DNA of 64,000 bases from Quillaja saponaria (lineage: Eukaryota > Streptophyta > Magnoliopsida > Fabales > Quillajaceae): assembly GCA_029379385.1 (NCBI GenBank), contig CM055610.1, forward strand, positions 18,067,422 through 18,131,421. The letters are read 5' to 3'. Shown here in pieces: positions 11,775 to 22,822 of this stretch; position 1 is the first letter of the stretch, and each line of letters begins with the position of its first letter. Made by a program: the position numbers and the translations under genes. The notes under the pieces were generated by a model that did no database searches, had not been told where the DNA came from, and was given only the letters and a program-made list of their open reading frames with translations.

Positions 11775-11860
11775 AATGTCTTATTACTTCTTAATCCTGT
11801 GTTTGATAGGGGGAGGGGTTGAACAAGTAATGAATTAATCAAATCCAGCCCTTGCACCAT
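11775..11860 (-). repeat. Degenerate extra copy of the terpene synthase 3' end
   Basis: The sequence around TTGAACAAGTAATGAATTAA and CCCTTGCACCATC repeats, with gaps, the DNA of the terpene synthase last exon that follows at 11873. It lies directly downstream of that exon on the coding strand. It looks like a short decayed tandem duplicate. Confidence 0.45.
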
Positions 11861-11872
11861 CTTAGTTACTTC

Positions 11873-14334
11873 TTATTCCTCTGTATGAGAACCAATGGGA
11901 TGAACAAGTAAAAAATTAATCCAATCCTTGACTTTAGGGTATTGAGTGAGATAGTTGTCTCCCTCCTGGTACATACACAATCCCCCCCTTGCAGCATTGG
12001 TAGCAACTTCTATAAAAGGTTGAGAAAAAGGAGAACTTGCAGCCACCAAATGTTCTTCATTCATCTTCTTCCATGTTTTGCTTATCAGAGATCTTATATG
12101 CTTGCGGGCATCTTCTTCAGAAGCTCCAGTTTCTTTCATGTAACACTCAATTGATTTGGGAACATCACCTAAATCACCCTGCTTAAAGTAAAATAACTAC
12201 TGATTAACCAACAGAAATTAGAAAAAAATAAAAGAAAAAAAAGTAGAAGAATTGGAAATTAGAGTTTGATTGGTATAATACCAAAAATGGTCTGAGGTCA
12301 TTGGAAAGACGACAAATTATTGATGAGGAACGAATAATGTTGGGGTATTCTTCTAAGTAACCAAGTGCCTCCCCTGTTATTGGATTTGCGACAAAAAAGT
12401 AACTGTGAAGGAGGGCAATTGGAGCTGCTACTGAAATGTATCCATTATCTATGTATTCTTGTAGGGTTGGTATGTATCCAGTGTGATACCACTTTGCCTC
12501 AATTAGGTAAGATTTACTAAGACCTGCCCACTGAAATAACATTTAAACATTAAGTAATTAATGATATACATTACATAACAAAATTAACTTATTAATTAAT
12601 TAGTCAAGTACATAGATAAAAAAGAAAATTTCATTAAAAAAACGTGACGGAGCTGGAAATTAAGCAAACCAGTTCATATACATACCGCTTTCTTTAAGTG
12701 GCCAATGATGTGGAGTCCTTGCTTCTTTAGAATGTCAAAAGCAATTTCATTGACAGTGTTGTGGAGAGCAAGATAACACAACTTCATGTACTCAGGGAGC
12801 CTATCCATGGCACTCGTATCCCATCTAGAATTTTACAATCAAAATGATAAAAAATGGATCCTTTTGTTAAGGTCATAGGGTATAATAGGACATTTAAATC
12901 TGCAATATATGTGTCACTAACCTGTCGATAGCATCTGTGAAGAGCTCTAGTTCTTCTAATGTACCATAAACATCATAAATATCATCTATTACATTCACTA
13001 AGGTATTGACCTTTGCGACCATTCTCCTGCAATATCCAAGATGAGGATCAAACATCATTCCCACTATTCCAAAGAAATCTTGCATCAAAGTGTCCCTCGG
13101 AAAGTTCAACTTTTCTCCAAGACCAATTCCCGTCCACCACCTTTATATGGAAAAGTTCATGTTTAGTGTATTACATTAAAGATGTTGATTAGCTCCAAAC
13201 TCAGGGATACATGTGTAATTGTTATATGTTACCTTGAGACATCTTTTAGATCGTCTTGATGGGTTGCTTGCACCATGTTGAAATCGAGTTTAGCAAGCTC
13301 AAGTAGAACAGGGTTCATATTATCCCTTCTTTCATATACATCAATGAACCACCAGGCCTCCAACCTTTGCATCCTCCAGTGCAAGGGAAGGCTTAAAGCA
13401 TGGCTTACTATTTCTGATCTTTCATCATCCTTGTTCCTGTTGACAAATTCATTGAGATGCTTTCTCGTAAAATCTCTTACCTCATCTAATATACTTTCTC
13501 CTTCTATTGAATGATAAGAAGCTTCATACAATGATAGCATTCCTTTTATATCAGTTGTAATGCATGGCTTGAAACTCCCCATATTATCCTTCAAACTATT
13601 AAAACTCTCTGCAAAAGAAAATGCACTTTAATTATGTTTAATGGATTCATCCAAGGTAATTATAGCTCTAATACATTCTTAATTGTATATGCTTTAACAC
13701 ACAGGAGTACCTGGAGATGCATTATATCCATGCTGTCGCAGGAGTCTAAATTCAAGTGCGCTGGTATGTAAATTTTTCTGTGTCTGTTTATCCTTGCCAC
13801 TGACAATATTGTTGTGATAAACCTTGTCCAATATCTCTGTAATTTCTTCTTGAAAGTGATAAGATAATCCAAGCCTTTGCAAGACATCAATTAGGTCAAG
13901 TTGATCTATAGGATTAACCACTTGCTTAAGCATCATCCTCACTTCTCTCTTCAGCTTATCATGTTTTCTGCCATATGATTCTTCCTGCATGGATTAACAA
14001 TTATCATCAAACATTAAGAAGAAAAAAGTCCACATATGCCATTATAATATCGTTAATTAACGAGGAAAACTATGCTATTAATTCATACCACAGCATATTC
14101 ACTGTTCAAGGATTGAATGTAACCATAATGATAAATTGTGGGTCGATAATTGGATCCACGAACAATTTCTTTTTTATCTGAAATGGTATCTGTGCTGACT
14201 CTCTCGTATTGGAGTGGAAGATGAGATAGATTACTGCTTCTAATTTTTACAAACAAGGAGTTTCTTTCCGTACATGGCAACTCTACTTTGGTGAAATTGC
14301 TAGTTTGGTTTAAAGAAAGGTTGCAAAGAGCCAT
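11873..14334 (-). CDS. Terpene synthase, plastid-type (7 exons)
   Basis: The family ionises prenyl diphosphates to make mono- or sesquiterpenes. Minus-strand exons are 14334-14089, 13984-13711, 13608-13233, 13140-12922, 12824-12686, 12530-12282 and 12178-11873. All are in phase, giving 602 aa and the seven-exon layout of angiosperm TPS-a/b/g genes. The N-terminus (about 57 residues, Ser/Asn-rich) looks like a plastid leader, suggesting a TPS-b-type monoterpene synthase. The DDIYD metal motif is intact at 351-355. Three other motifs are altered. RRx8W reads [11 protein letters not shown], with Val58 for Arg and Tyr68 for Trp. The RxR motif reads RDT at 314-316. The NSE/DTE motif reads NDLRPFLGD at 495-503, with Pro for Ser/Thr and Asp for Glu. 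The gene is structurally intact but may be catalytically changed or inactive. Confidence 0.93.
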
Positions 14335-14704
14335 AATCTGGATTGGAAATAAATTGAGAAACTATGGCTACTATCAGTGTTGGTTGAGTTTCATGCAAAT
14401 TAAGGATCAGAGGCAAGTCTTCTATTTATTACATAGATATCTCTCAGGCTCAGCTGAGCAAGTTTTGTACGTTAGAGGCAAAAGTGAAGCTGTTCATGGG
14501 CTAATGGCTGCTTTTTTGACTTGTATGATCATTCAAATTTCTATTCTGTAAGTATCTGAATATGTTAATTTTAAAATTATTTACCTTTATTCCACACAGG
14601 TAGGCTGCCATAGCGAACCTATTTAGAAAAATATAATTTTGTTACATTCATCACATGCCAATTTCTATATGACTAGTTTTACATACAATTTATGGGTGCA
14701 GTAC
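14335..14704. other. Terpene synthase upstream region
   Basis: This is the presumed minus-strand promoter of the terpene synthase, ending at the LTR insertion site. No clear TATA box was identified. Confidence 0.4.
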
Positions 14705-17489
14705 TGTTATAACCCGATAACTCAAGATGGGCGTTAGAATACTCGTACATAATTATTATATATATTTATATTATTATTGGTTGAATTAGTTACACTAAAT
14801 AAGAAAGTTATATGTGAAGTTAATTTAGGTACAACCTAATTAATGTGTATATTTATAAAATTGATAATCATAACCTTATAGGTTGATGATAATTTTATAT
14901 TTATGTGTATAAATATATATATATATATATATAAACTAGATTTCTTTTTTCTATTCTATCACATGTCATAAGAGAAAGATATATTGTATTATTTAATTAT
15001 TTTTCTTCTTGTCTTTTCCAAATCTCCAACCAACCTTGTTCTTCAAAGTTGTCTCCCTTTGTTCATTCAGTCAAGTAGATCCTTCACTTTCTTGCTTGGC
15101 TGGTTGGATTGTGAAAGGTAGAATATTGTATTCTCACCATTTCTATGTTAGTAGTCTAGCTCTTATATTCTACTTATTAGTTGAATAAGTCTTTGTAGTT
15201 GCTTTTTTAATTCTCCAACCGACCTTGCTTTTCAAAGTTGTCCTCCCATGTTCATTCAGTCAACATGAACATGGGAGTTGCTTTGTAGTTGCTTTTCAAA
15301 GTTGTCCTCCCATGTTAAATAGGTCTTTGTAGTTGATTTTGGTAGGAATTGTTTTGGCTGCCAACAAGTGAATCATTGCTCGGTTTGGAGGGGTTTAATA
15401 CATAGCAAAAACCGATCTCCAAGTTAGCTTGAAATTAAGATGGTTAGGGGGGGTCGTGGTGGATTTGAAGATAGATTGAAGTGGTGTGGATTAGCCGTGA
15501 GGAGTAGCTGGGTTGTGGCATCGTCTTCTGTGGGTTGCCAGCTGAGATGGAAGCGTGGAAAGAGGGTGGAGGCTCGGTTGTGGCAGTACAGCTGTCATAA
15601 ACGTAGGCAGGGGCCTGGCTGAGTGAAGTGGCTTGAAAACTTCGGCCATCTCAGCAATGTCACACCTTGTATTAGGAGGCTATAACTCTGATTTTTCTTG
15701 TGTTGTGAAGGTTTGGCCATAGTTGTGATTCAACTCGTGTATTAAGAATAAATTGGTGAATTGAGTAAGTGTACAGTAGGAGTAAGTATGCGATCGGTTG
15801 GAACATGGGAGACTAGGAAATTGTACAGTACTTTACAAGAATAGGTTATTAAATTAAATTAAGAACCAATTGATTCTAGTTAAAAGAGAATTAAGTGTGT
15901 TGGAAGAAATTATAGTTAATAGTACTTGCAATTTGAAAAGAGATTTTCAATTACTTAATTTGTGCACTTTTGGTAAAGAGTGCAAATTATGTGTAGTGAA
16001 TATCATGAGTAGAGTGAGATTATCTTGATAATAATCACATGTCTATAATTATTAATGTGAGTTAAAAAAAAAAACGTATAAAATTTATTATTCACAAGGA
16101 ATCTAAATTTAATCGACATGTATCTCAATAATTATAATAATAACAACCACAAATAAATAAATTAATTAACACTAAACCATATTAAAAAAAATGGAGGTAA
16201 ATAATTTTGTTTTAAATGAGTAAGGGGCATAGCTGGAAGAATTGTTTATATGACGATTACTACAAGTAATATGTATGAATTCCTTTTTTTTTTTTAGTTC
16301 TAGAGCGTGTCGAGGATATTCTGACATCACCGCAGGCTAAACCCGTTAACGAATCTCTTTCATAAGCTTAGTGAGTGACTTATGTGCTTTATGGTTACTA
16401 GATTATTATATGCAATTATGTGCATACTTGAATTTAATGAGTTATAATAAATAAAAAACTAAGCAAATGATTGATTTCAGTGATTTAATTGGATGATATG
16501 TGATTGACATTGACTGTGGTTGATAAGGGTCAACACGTGAAAATTTTCTGAAAAATAGTTTTCATTTTTTAAATTAAAATCCAGGTGTAACTAGGCTATT
16601 TGAACTTGAAAGTTTATATGAGTTATCCTAACTCTGACAATTGTTTTGAAAACTATTTGAGTGCTCAGCCTCGGTGAGATAGATTTGTATACGGAGAATC
16701 ACTTGTTGTGCTGGCGTGTAAATGGCCGGTGGGGGATATATTGTTGTGCAGGGTTGAGTTATTTGTTGGCCCTTTGCTTGTTTAATTGTTGATTGACTTG
16801 TATGATTTAGTTGCTATTTTGGGACTGTGAACTAAGTGAACTATAATTGTATAATCATGATAATCATGTACGTGCATCAATAGATTTGGATGAGTTGTAA
16901 ATTATGATATATGTGTTGTATAATGCTGGTACCCATAGGGTACATGATTTACTCACTGAGTCTTAGTGACTCACCGTTTCTTTTATGATTATTTTTTTTA
17001 GTTTTTAGGAAACTATGATTGATCGCTATATAGTGCTACCTGCCGACTTTGCAGCAGCAAGGTATATCTCGAATATCGTATACTTGGAGCATAACGGATG
17101 ATACTTGCAGTCACTTTAGGTGTTATGTATTATTGATCTATATATATGTATACATGTATCAAGTTCATCATGGTGATTACATATTTTTTTGTCAGGAGTG
17201 GAGTTCCCCTGTATATTCTGATATTATAATTTACTATTGACTTTGTAACTAGGTTGATTATATATGTGATGGGTATGTTCCACCGCATCGGGAATCTCTG
17301 TCAATATTTTTAGTAACCTTTTATATTTAATTGTCACTACTGGATTCTATTTTAATTCAATAATATTTTGGTAGTCTTAATTATAAAGTGTCTCTGAATT
17401 GTGATGCATATTACTTGAATATTCAGGGTTACGGGATATAGATACCCATTTTTTCCGACCAGTCATATCTCCATTTTGAGAGTGTGACA
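14705..17489. mobile_element. Solo-LTR-like element with a perfect 5-bp target duplication
   Basis: The element begins TGTTATAACCCGATAACTCA and ends TTTTGAGAGTGTGACA. It is flanked on both sides by AGTAC (14700-14704 and 17490-17494), exactly as expected for LTR-retrotransposon integration. It is 2,785 bases long, has no gag, protease, reverse transcriptase or integrase frame, and no second LTR was seen inside it. A recombined solo LTR is the simplest reading; a non-autonomous element is the alternative. Inside are a (TA)n stretch near 14915-14932 and a duplicated block around 15017-15075 and 15211-15317 containing CCTTG(T/C)T(T)TTCAAAGTTGTC. The gag-pol family cannot be named. Confidence 0.75.
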
Positions 17490-17807
17490 AGTACCACTGC
17501 ATGATGTTCTGAAAATTCTTCACTCGTATATCACAAATCAAATTATTTACTTATTAATGACAACTTTTTCTATGATTTACCAATTTGGATTACTCTACCC
17601 TTTTTCTTATTGTTTCTTATGTTTTTCTTTTCAAATTATTCATCATTCTAATAATAAGATACTTTAACAAGCTGAATAAATGAACTAAACAAAAAAATAT
17701 AGGCAACTAATAATTTTTAGGGTCAATTGTACATTTCTTTTTCATCAAACTACTACTTGATTTGTAAAATCTCACATTTTCTACTGATCAAGCACATTAT
17801 GCCTATT

Positions 17808-17911
17808 GTTAAACATAATTTACACATTCCTCAATTTGTTAAAATTCACAGTTAGGCTTGTTAAACATAATTTGCATATTCCCCAAGTTGTTAAAATCCA
17901 CGGTTAGGCTT
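17808..17911. repeat. Tandem duplication, 2 x 52 bp
   Basis: Two adjacent 52-base copies begin GTTAAACATAATTT and end GTTAGGCTT, with a handful of substitutions between them. This is a local duplication in noncoding DNA. Confidence 0.85.
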
Positions 17912-20106
17912 AACATGTCTTATAGACATGTGCATATAGCACATGAGTTGGATATATGAAATGATAAATTTACCCCACAATAAAATTTAATTTACTTGTT
18001 TTTCCTATCTTTTTTCTTTGAAATCCCTAAATGGACAACTCAATTAATCCTTCATTCCATTAAAATTATTTTCATTCTAAACCTAAGCTTCAAAATTAGG
18101 AATGTAAGATTGAGTAGCAATCCCAAATCACAGATATCCATAATCAAATATTACCAAGAAAAAAGCTCAATGCCACAGAGTCTTTCAATTGCTAAATTAG
18201 ATTCACTTTTCACTTTAAATTAATATTATTGAGATTGTTTGATTTAAATGGAAACAAAAGAGTTTCGGTTCTCAGGATTTAGATCATCTCCTTCACCGAA
18301 GAAGGATTTATTCCCACTCTAGAACTCCCTTTCCCCTCCTAAAAGTGTATTTTATTGCAAAAGCTCTTTGATCCTTGGATTAACAGGATCCAGATCATAG
18401 TTTTCCGAGTTTTAAAAATAAAAAGTGTTAAGAAACAAGCAATCTTAAATTATGTGTAATAATATAGGTATAATGTGCTTAATTCGATAGTAAATGTGAC
18501 ATTGTAAATTAGATGGTAGTTTGAAATAGGTTTATGCAATTAACTCTAAATTATAATTGAAATTTTATAAAAAAAAATCTTCAATGATTTATACTTCTAC
18601 ACGAAAAAAGTTTTGATTCAAAAATCTAAAAGCATCTAACAAAAGAAAATAGAACAACCATTATAAAACGAAACAAAAATACAGTAAACCGTAATTAAGA
18701 TCTTACATAGACTGAATACATCTAATATTATTATTCTTATTATTTTATAAATCTAACCATATTTTAGTTGGCCTAAAAATCATGTAGATGTAACTTCCCT
18801 CCCTTGAGGTTTACTAAAACAATACTAAGGTCCAAAATTTAGAGAATATGACACTCCTTTCTCTTGGATAGATAAAAAACTAATGGTTATTAAATATAAT
18901 TTCAGAAAAAATACAAAAAAAAATCTCAATTTTTTTTCAAATTACCAAAATGTCATATTTTAAATTTATCATTTTCAAATAAACTCTAAATCGTTACCTT
19001 TTATATATTAGCCTCTATTTTTACATATTTTTTTTTCTTATAGAAATATGTTAAACTTAATTTTTTATTTTAATTTAGTCTTTCAAATAAAATTGAAAAA
19101 AAACTAATTTTTGCATATGGTATTTCTTAGTGATATCTCAAATGAAAAATAAAATTTATAATACTACTAAAAAGTCATAAATCTAGACTTTACAAGACAA
19201 ATAAATCATAACTTTAATATTTTCTTCACATATGTTTTAAATATTGAAATAAAACATTTTCTTTCCACTTTTCATCCTTTGCATTTTTTTTAAATGTTTG
19301 AGGTTCAAATTATTAATTAACTTTTTAAATAATAATAATAATAAATTATATAACTATTAATGAAAGAAAAAAAATTCCAAAAAATTAATAAGATATTTTT
19401 ATCCTTTCATTTCATAATAATTTTTTTTTTTTTATGAAAAAAATTTGTTATTTTCAATATTAAATTTATATGTATCACTTGTTTAACTTTTGTTTTTTAT
19501 GCTTGAATTTGTTTTTAAAATACATACAAGTTTTTATTATGTAGTTCATATAATAATAAAATAAAGAAAAAATTAATTCAAGCCTAATATTAAAATTAAA
19601 ATTTATTTGTATATGTGTAAATATTTTCTTAATATTTTATTAGAAATAATAAAATTAAATTAAACACATTGAGTTAACATATATTGCTAATAAAATTAAG
19701 AAAGTAAAAGTAAGTGTCAATATATATATATAAGTATTTATCACACATTCAAAAAAAAAATTAAGTATAATTTTTAATATTTTAAAGATAAAGTTGGGGC
19801 TTAAGTATTTTTTTTATAACTTGTTTTTGTTTTAGGAGTGTCATATTTTGTAAACTTTGAATCTTAGTATCATTTTAATAAATGTGAAGAGAAAAAAATA
19901 TAATTTACTCTACAATTTATTATCAAGGATGGTGAGGCTGGCATTTGAACAAACAATATATTATTGTAAATACCATTATTACAATAATTGATAGAATTAT
20001 GGGCAGGCAGGCAATTGAATAAAAAATCCCACCACTTAATAGTATGATTATAGTGATGTGTTGCGCCATTGATGCGCATCCCAGTGCACCACACACTTGG
20101 GAATGA

Positions 20107-20262
20107 TTTATCAGAAAAGGACCAAAAAGTAATTTTGGCTAAATCCCAATATATAAAGTGCATCCTTTCTAGAATACCATCATTTATCAGAAAGTAACAA
20201 AACTATAAACTATTTTGGCTAAATCCCAATATATGAAGTGCATCCTTTCTAGAATTCCATCA
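20107..20262. repeat. Tandem duplication, about 2 x 78 bp
   Basis: Two adjacent copies share TTTTGGCTAAATCCCAATAT and AAGTGCATCCTTTCTAGAAT. They differ by small indels and substitutions. Confidence 0.85.
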
Positions 20263-20366
20263 TTTTTTTCTTGTCTTCTCCTGCAACCATAATTTACAAT
20301 TGATGGGAAGTATTAACATAGTCCAACCAAGAGACTGAGGGGACGACAACTCCTTGCCTCCTTATT

Positions 20367-20410
20367 ATGTGATGTGATGTGATGTGATGTGATGTTATGT
20401 TATGTATTGT
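20367..20410. repeat. ATGTG pentanucleotide microsatellite
   Basis: Five perfect ATGTG units are followed by decayed ATGTT/ATGTA units. This is a likely length-polymorphic locus. Confidence 0.9.
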
Positions 20411-21762
20411 TATGATAATGTGGTCCTATACGAATGATTTGATTTAGTTTTAAGATATTTAATTAAAAATATAATTAATTGAATATATTATAACAGTAGT
20501 GAAAATTAAAAATTTATATCTTTGTTATCTCTTCCTTATGCCATGTTATGTCATGTTAAAAAAATTAAATTCATTAAAATTTTATTTTTGGGTTATATTT
20601 TAATATAATCTCTAATAATTTAAAAATTATTAAACAGTCAAATAATATTCGAACTCGTTTACACGCATATCTATTAATTTATTTATTTTTTATCTAATCT
20701 GCTGCATGTTATCTTTTTCGAAATTAGAAAATTTAGAAAAATTATACTTCTCACAAAAGGTACTTGAACTTCACAAATAAAAATAAAATAAAATAATTAA
20801 CGTTTTCCAAGATAAATAAAAATTAAAAAAAGAGTTCAAAGATAGTTAAATAATTAATTTTTGAATTTATCAAAGATTCATTGGTGGAAAACAAAAAATT
20901 CCTTTTCTTTCCCAAAACTCTATACCCTACTAATTTGAGCTAGGCTCAAACTAAATTTACAAGTTGAATAAATGTAAAAAAAAAAAAAAATTAATGAAAT
21001 TTTAGGTAAAACTAGCTACATACCTAGTGAAAGCAACAAAAACAAAGTATAACACGTGTGATAGTGCTTAATTGAAAAGTAACAACAATGCATTGCACAT
21101 GTACCACCTAAAAATTAATGACATACAATCTTCTAGTCTAGTATAGTAAGAGAAAAGTTCATCTCTCCTTGGTTTATAACATGAGATTGGAAAACATAGA
21201 TGTGCCAATCCTTTCGCTATCTTAGCTAGAACAATAGGATAGGCCTTCATCAACCATCCAAAGAAAAATTTGTGTTTCTTTTCTTTTTCTTTGATGGTAG
21301 TGGATAAGTACTACACATAGAACCCTTCACATCCTTTCTACAATAATCTTTATTCCATCTTTTCACGTTTCCCATTTGTTTCTATCAATTTGTACACCTA
21401 TTATTTTAGGTACATGTAGTTTTCAAGTCGTATGCAATATGAAATACAATTCGTAATTGGGTTGGATATCTAGATCAAAATAAAGTATTTTTATGTTTAA
21501 ATTATTAACTCTTAAATTCAAATCGATTTATTAAATTAATACAAATTTATTTAAAAGAATATAAATATTCAAAAATTAATCATATTCATATTCAATAATA
21601 TTTTAGGATTATATATGATATTTGCAAATTTAGACGGACCAGTTGTTAACTGATTAAATTAATTATTGTAATCAAATTATTAATGAATTATATCACATTT
21701 TAATGCATTCAAATCAGACCAAATGTTAACCCGGTCTATTGCAAGGCCTCCTTCCATCCACT

Positions 21763-21770
21763 TATAAATA
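21763..21770 (+). promoter_or_regulatory. TATA box of the small acidic gene
   Basis: TATAAATA lies 124 bases before the ATG at 21894. A pyrimidine-rich 5' leader follows, which is a plausible core promoter. Confidence 0.5.
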
Positions 21771-21893
21771 TGGAACCATATCCAATGTTATGTGCATGAG
21801 TTTGTAGCATTACCCTCTTAGCCAATGTTTTCAAGTTGTATTATTTCTACTTCCTCCTTTATCCTTCTTTTGTCTTCCTGATCTAGGATTTTA

Positions 21894-22331
21894 ATGGCCT
21901 TGGATGATAACAATTTTTTGGGTCAAGAAGAATTGGAGGTTTTTGAAATCGATGAAGCTGTTCTAAGAGATTTGCTAGAAACAGAGTACCTGGGCGACAA
22001 CACCACCAGCAATATGGAATGTATAGTACAATCTGTAGAGGCAGGTAATGATGCTTCAAATGCTATAATTAGTCAGCAGCAGCCACAACAGCAGCAGTTA
22101 CAGCAGCCGCAGCAGCATAGCTGCTTGGAGTGCAATATCAATGAATTTGAATGGCTGAATCTGATTGAAATTGAGCCAATTTTATCCACAGATGTGATGA
22201 TGAATTGGTATGGGGATGAGATAGCTGGGTTGGTGGATTTTGGATGTGTTAATGGAGTGTATGACTCACAAATTTATGATGGGGTTTTCTCCACAGAAAC
22301 CATTTATGGTTGCTTGTGGGAGGCTATGTAG
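21894..22331 (+). CDS. Small acidic, Gln-rich plant protein of unknown function
   Basis: A single-exon frame of 145 aa. The N-terminal part is acidic with EELEVFEIDEAVLRDLLE (about residues 11-29), predicted to form an amphipathic helix. A Gln/Pro-rich tract lies at about 60-75 and an aromatic/acidic C-terminal half contains NEFEWLNLIEIEP and ends CLWEAM. It has no signal peptide, membrane segment or recognised domain. Acidic and Gln-rich composition is common in transcriptional regulators, but that is inference only. Support for a real gene comes from the TATAAATA upstream, a protein-like composition in an AT-rich spacer and an uninterrupted frame. It may be a lineage-restricted nuclear protein. 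Confidence 0.65.
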   Translation: MALDDNNFLGQEELEVFEIDEAVLRDLLETEYLGDNTTSNMECIVQSVEAGNDASNAIISQQQPQQQQLQQPQQHSCLECNINEFEWLNLIEIEPILSTDVMMNWYGDEIAGLVDFGCVNGVYDSQIYDGVFSTETIYGCLWEAM

Positions 22332-22822
22332 GTAAACTAGTTTGGTAACTTGATTATATATGGAATGAGTTGGGTTATATAATTTAGTAATTAACAGGCA
22401 TTAGTAGGGTTTGCCTAGATTACTTTGAATATTTTTATGTCAGATTAAAATTATTAGAAAAAGCCTAGCATGTTCAAACTTCGATTGATTTCCATCAATC
22501 TTATCGTTAGATCTGATTCCAAACTTATGGTTGCCTTCTGGTGCAATGTTATGTGAGGGAGGAGGTCTCAAGTTCGAACCATCAGCCCCTAATACTCGTA
22601 AAGACAACATAATTAGGAAATTTTGCATGAAAGAGCCATTTAAATTAAGTCGATGTCAAGTACAATTTATGTGTACAAGTTCTGAAGGCCAGAGACTACC
22701 TCTAAACATAGGCTTTTTTCATACCAGCCTCTCCTCCCCAGTGAAATATCTGAACCTGCAATTGGTAACTAAGGTCCAAGGTCAAAATATCTTTCTACAG
22801 TCACACAAATGAATAGAACAAG
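22332..22822. other. Spacer between the small acidic gene and the methyltransferase 3' end
   Basis: This interval holds the convergent 3' flanks of the plus-strand small gene and the minus-strand methyltransferase. No further exon was seen. Confidence 0.5.

Larger units (their letters stand above)
17490..21893. other. Gene-poor, AT-rich spacer
   Basis: No convincing exon is visible. The interval is strongly AT-rich with several local duplications, listed separately, and ends with the promoter of the small acidic gene at 21894. Confidence 0.6.

Noticed and set aside
15440..15622. 60-aa Gly/Arg-rich frame in the LTR element
   Set aside because: It lies within a noncoding LTR with no gag-like motif.
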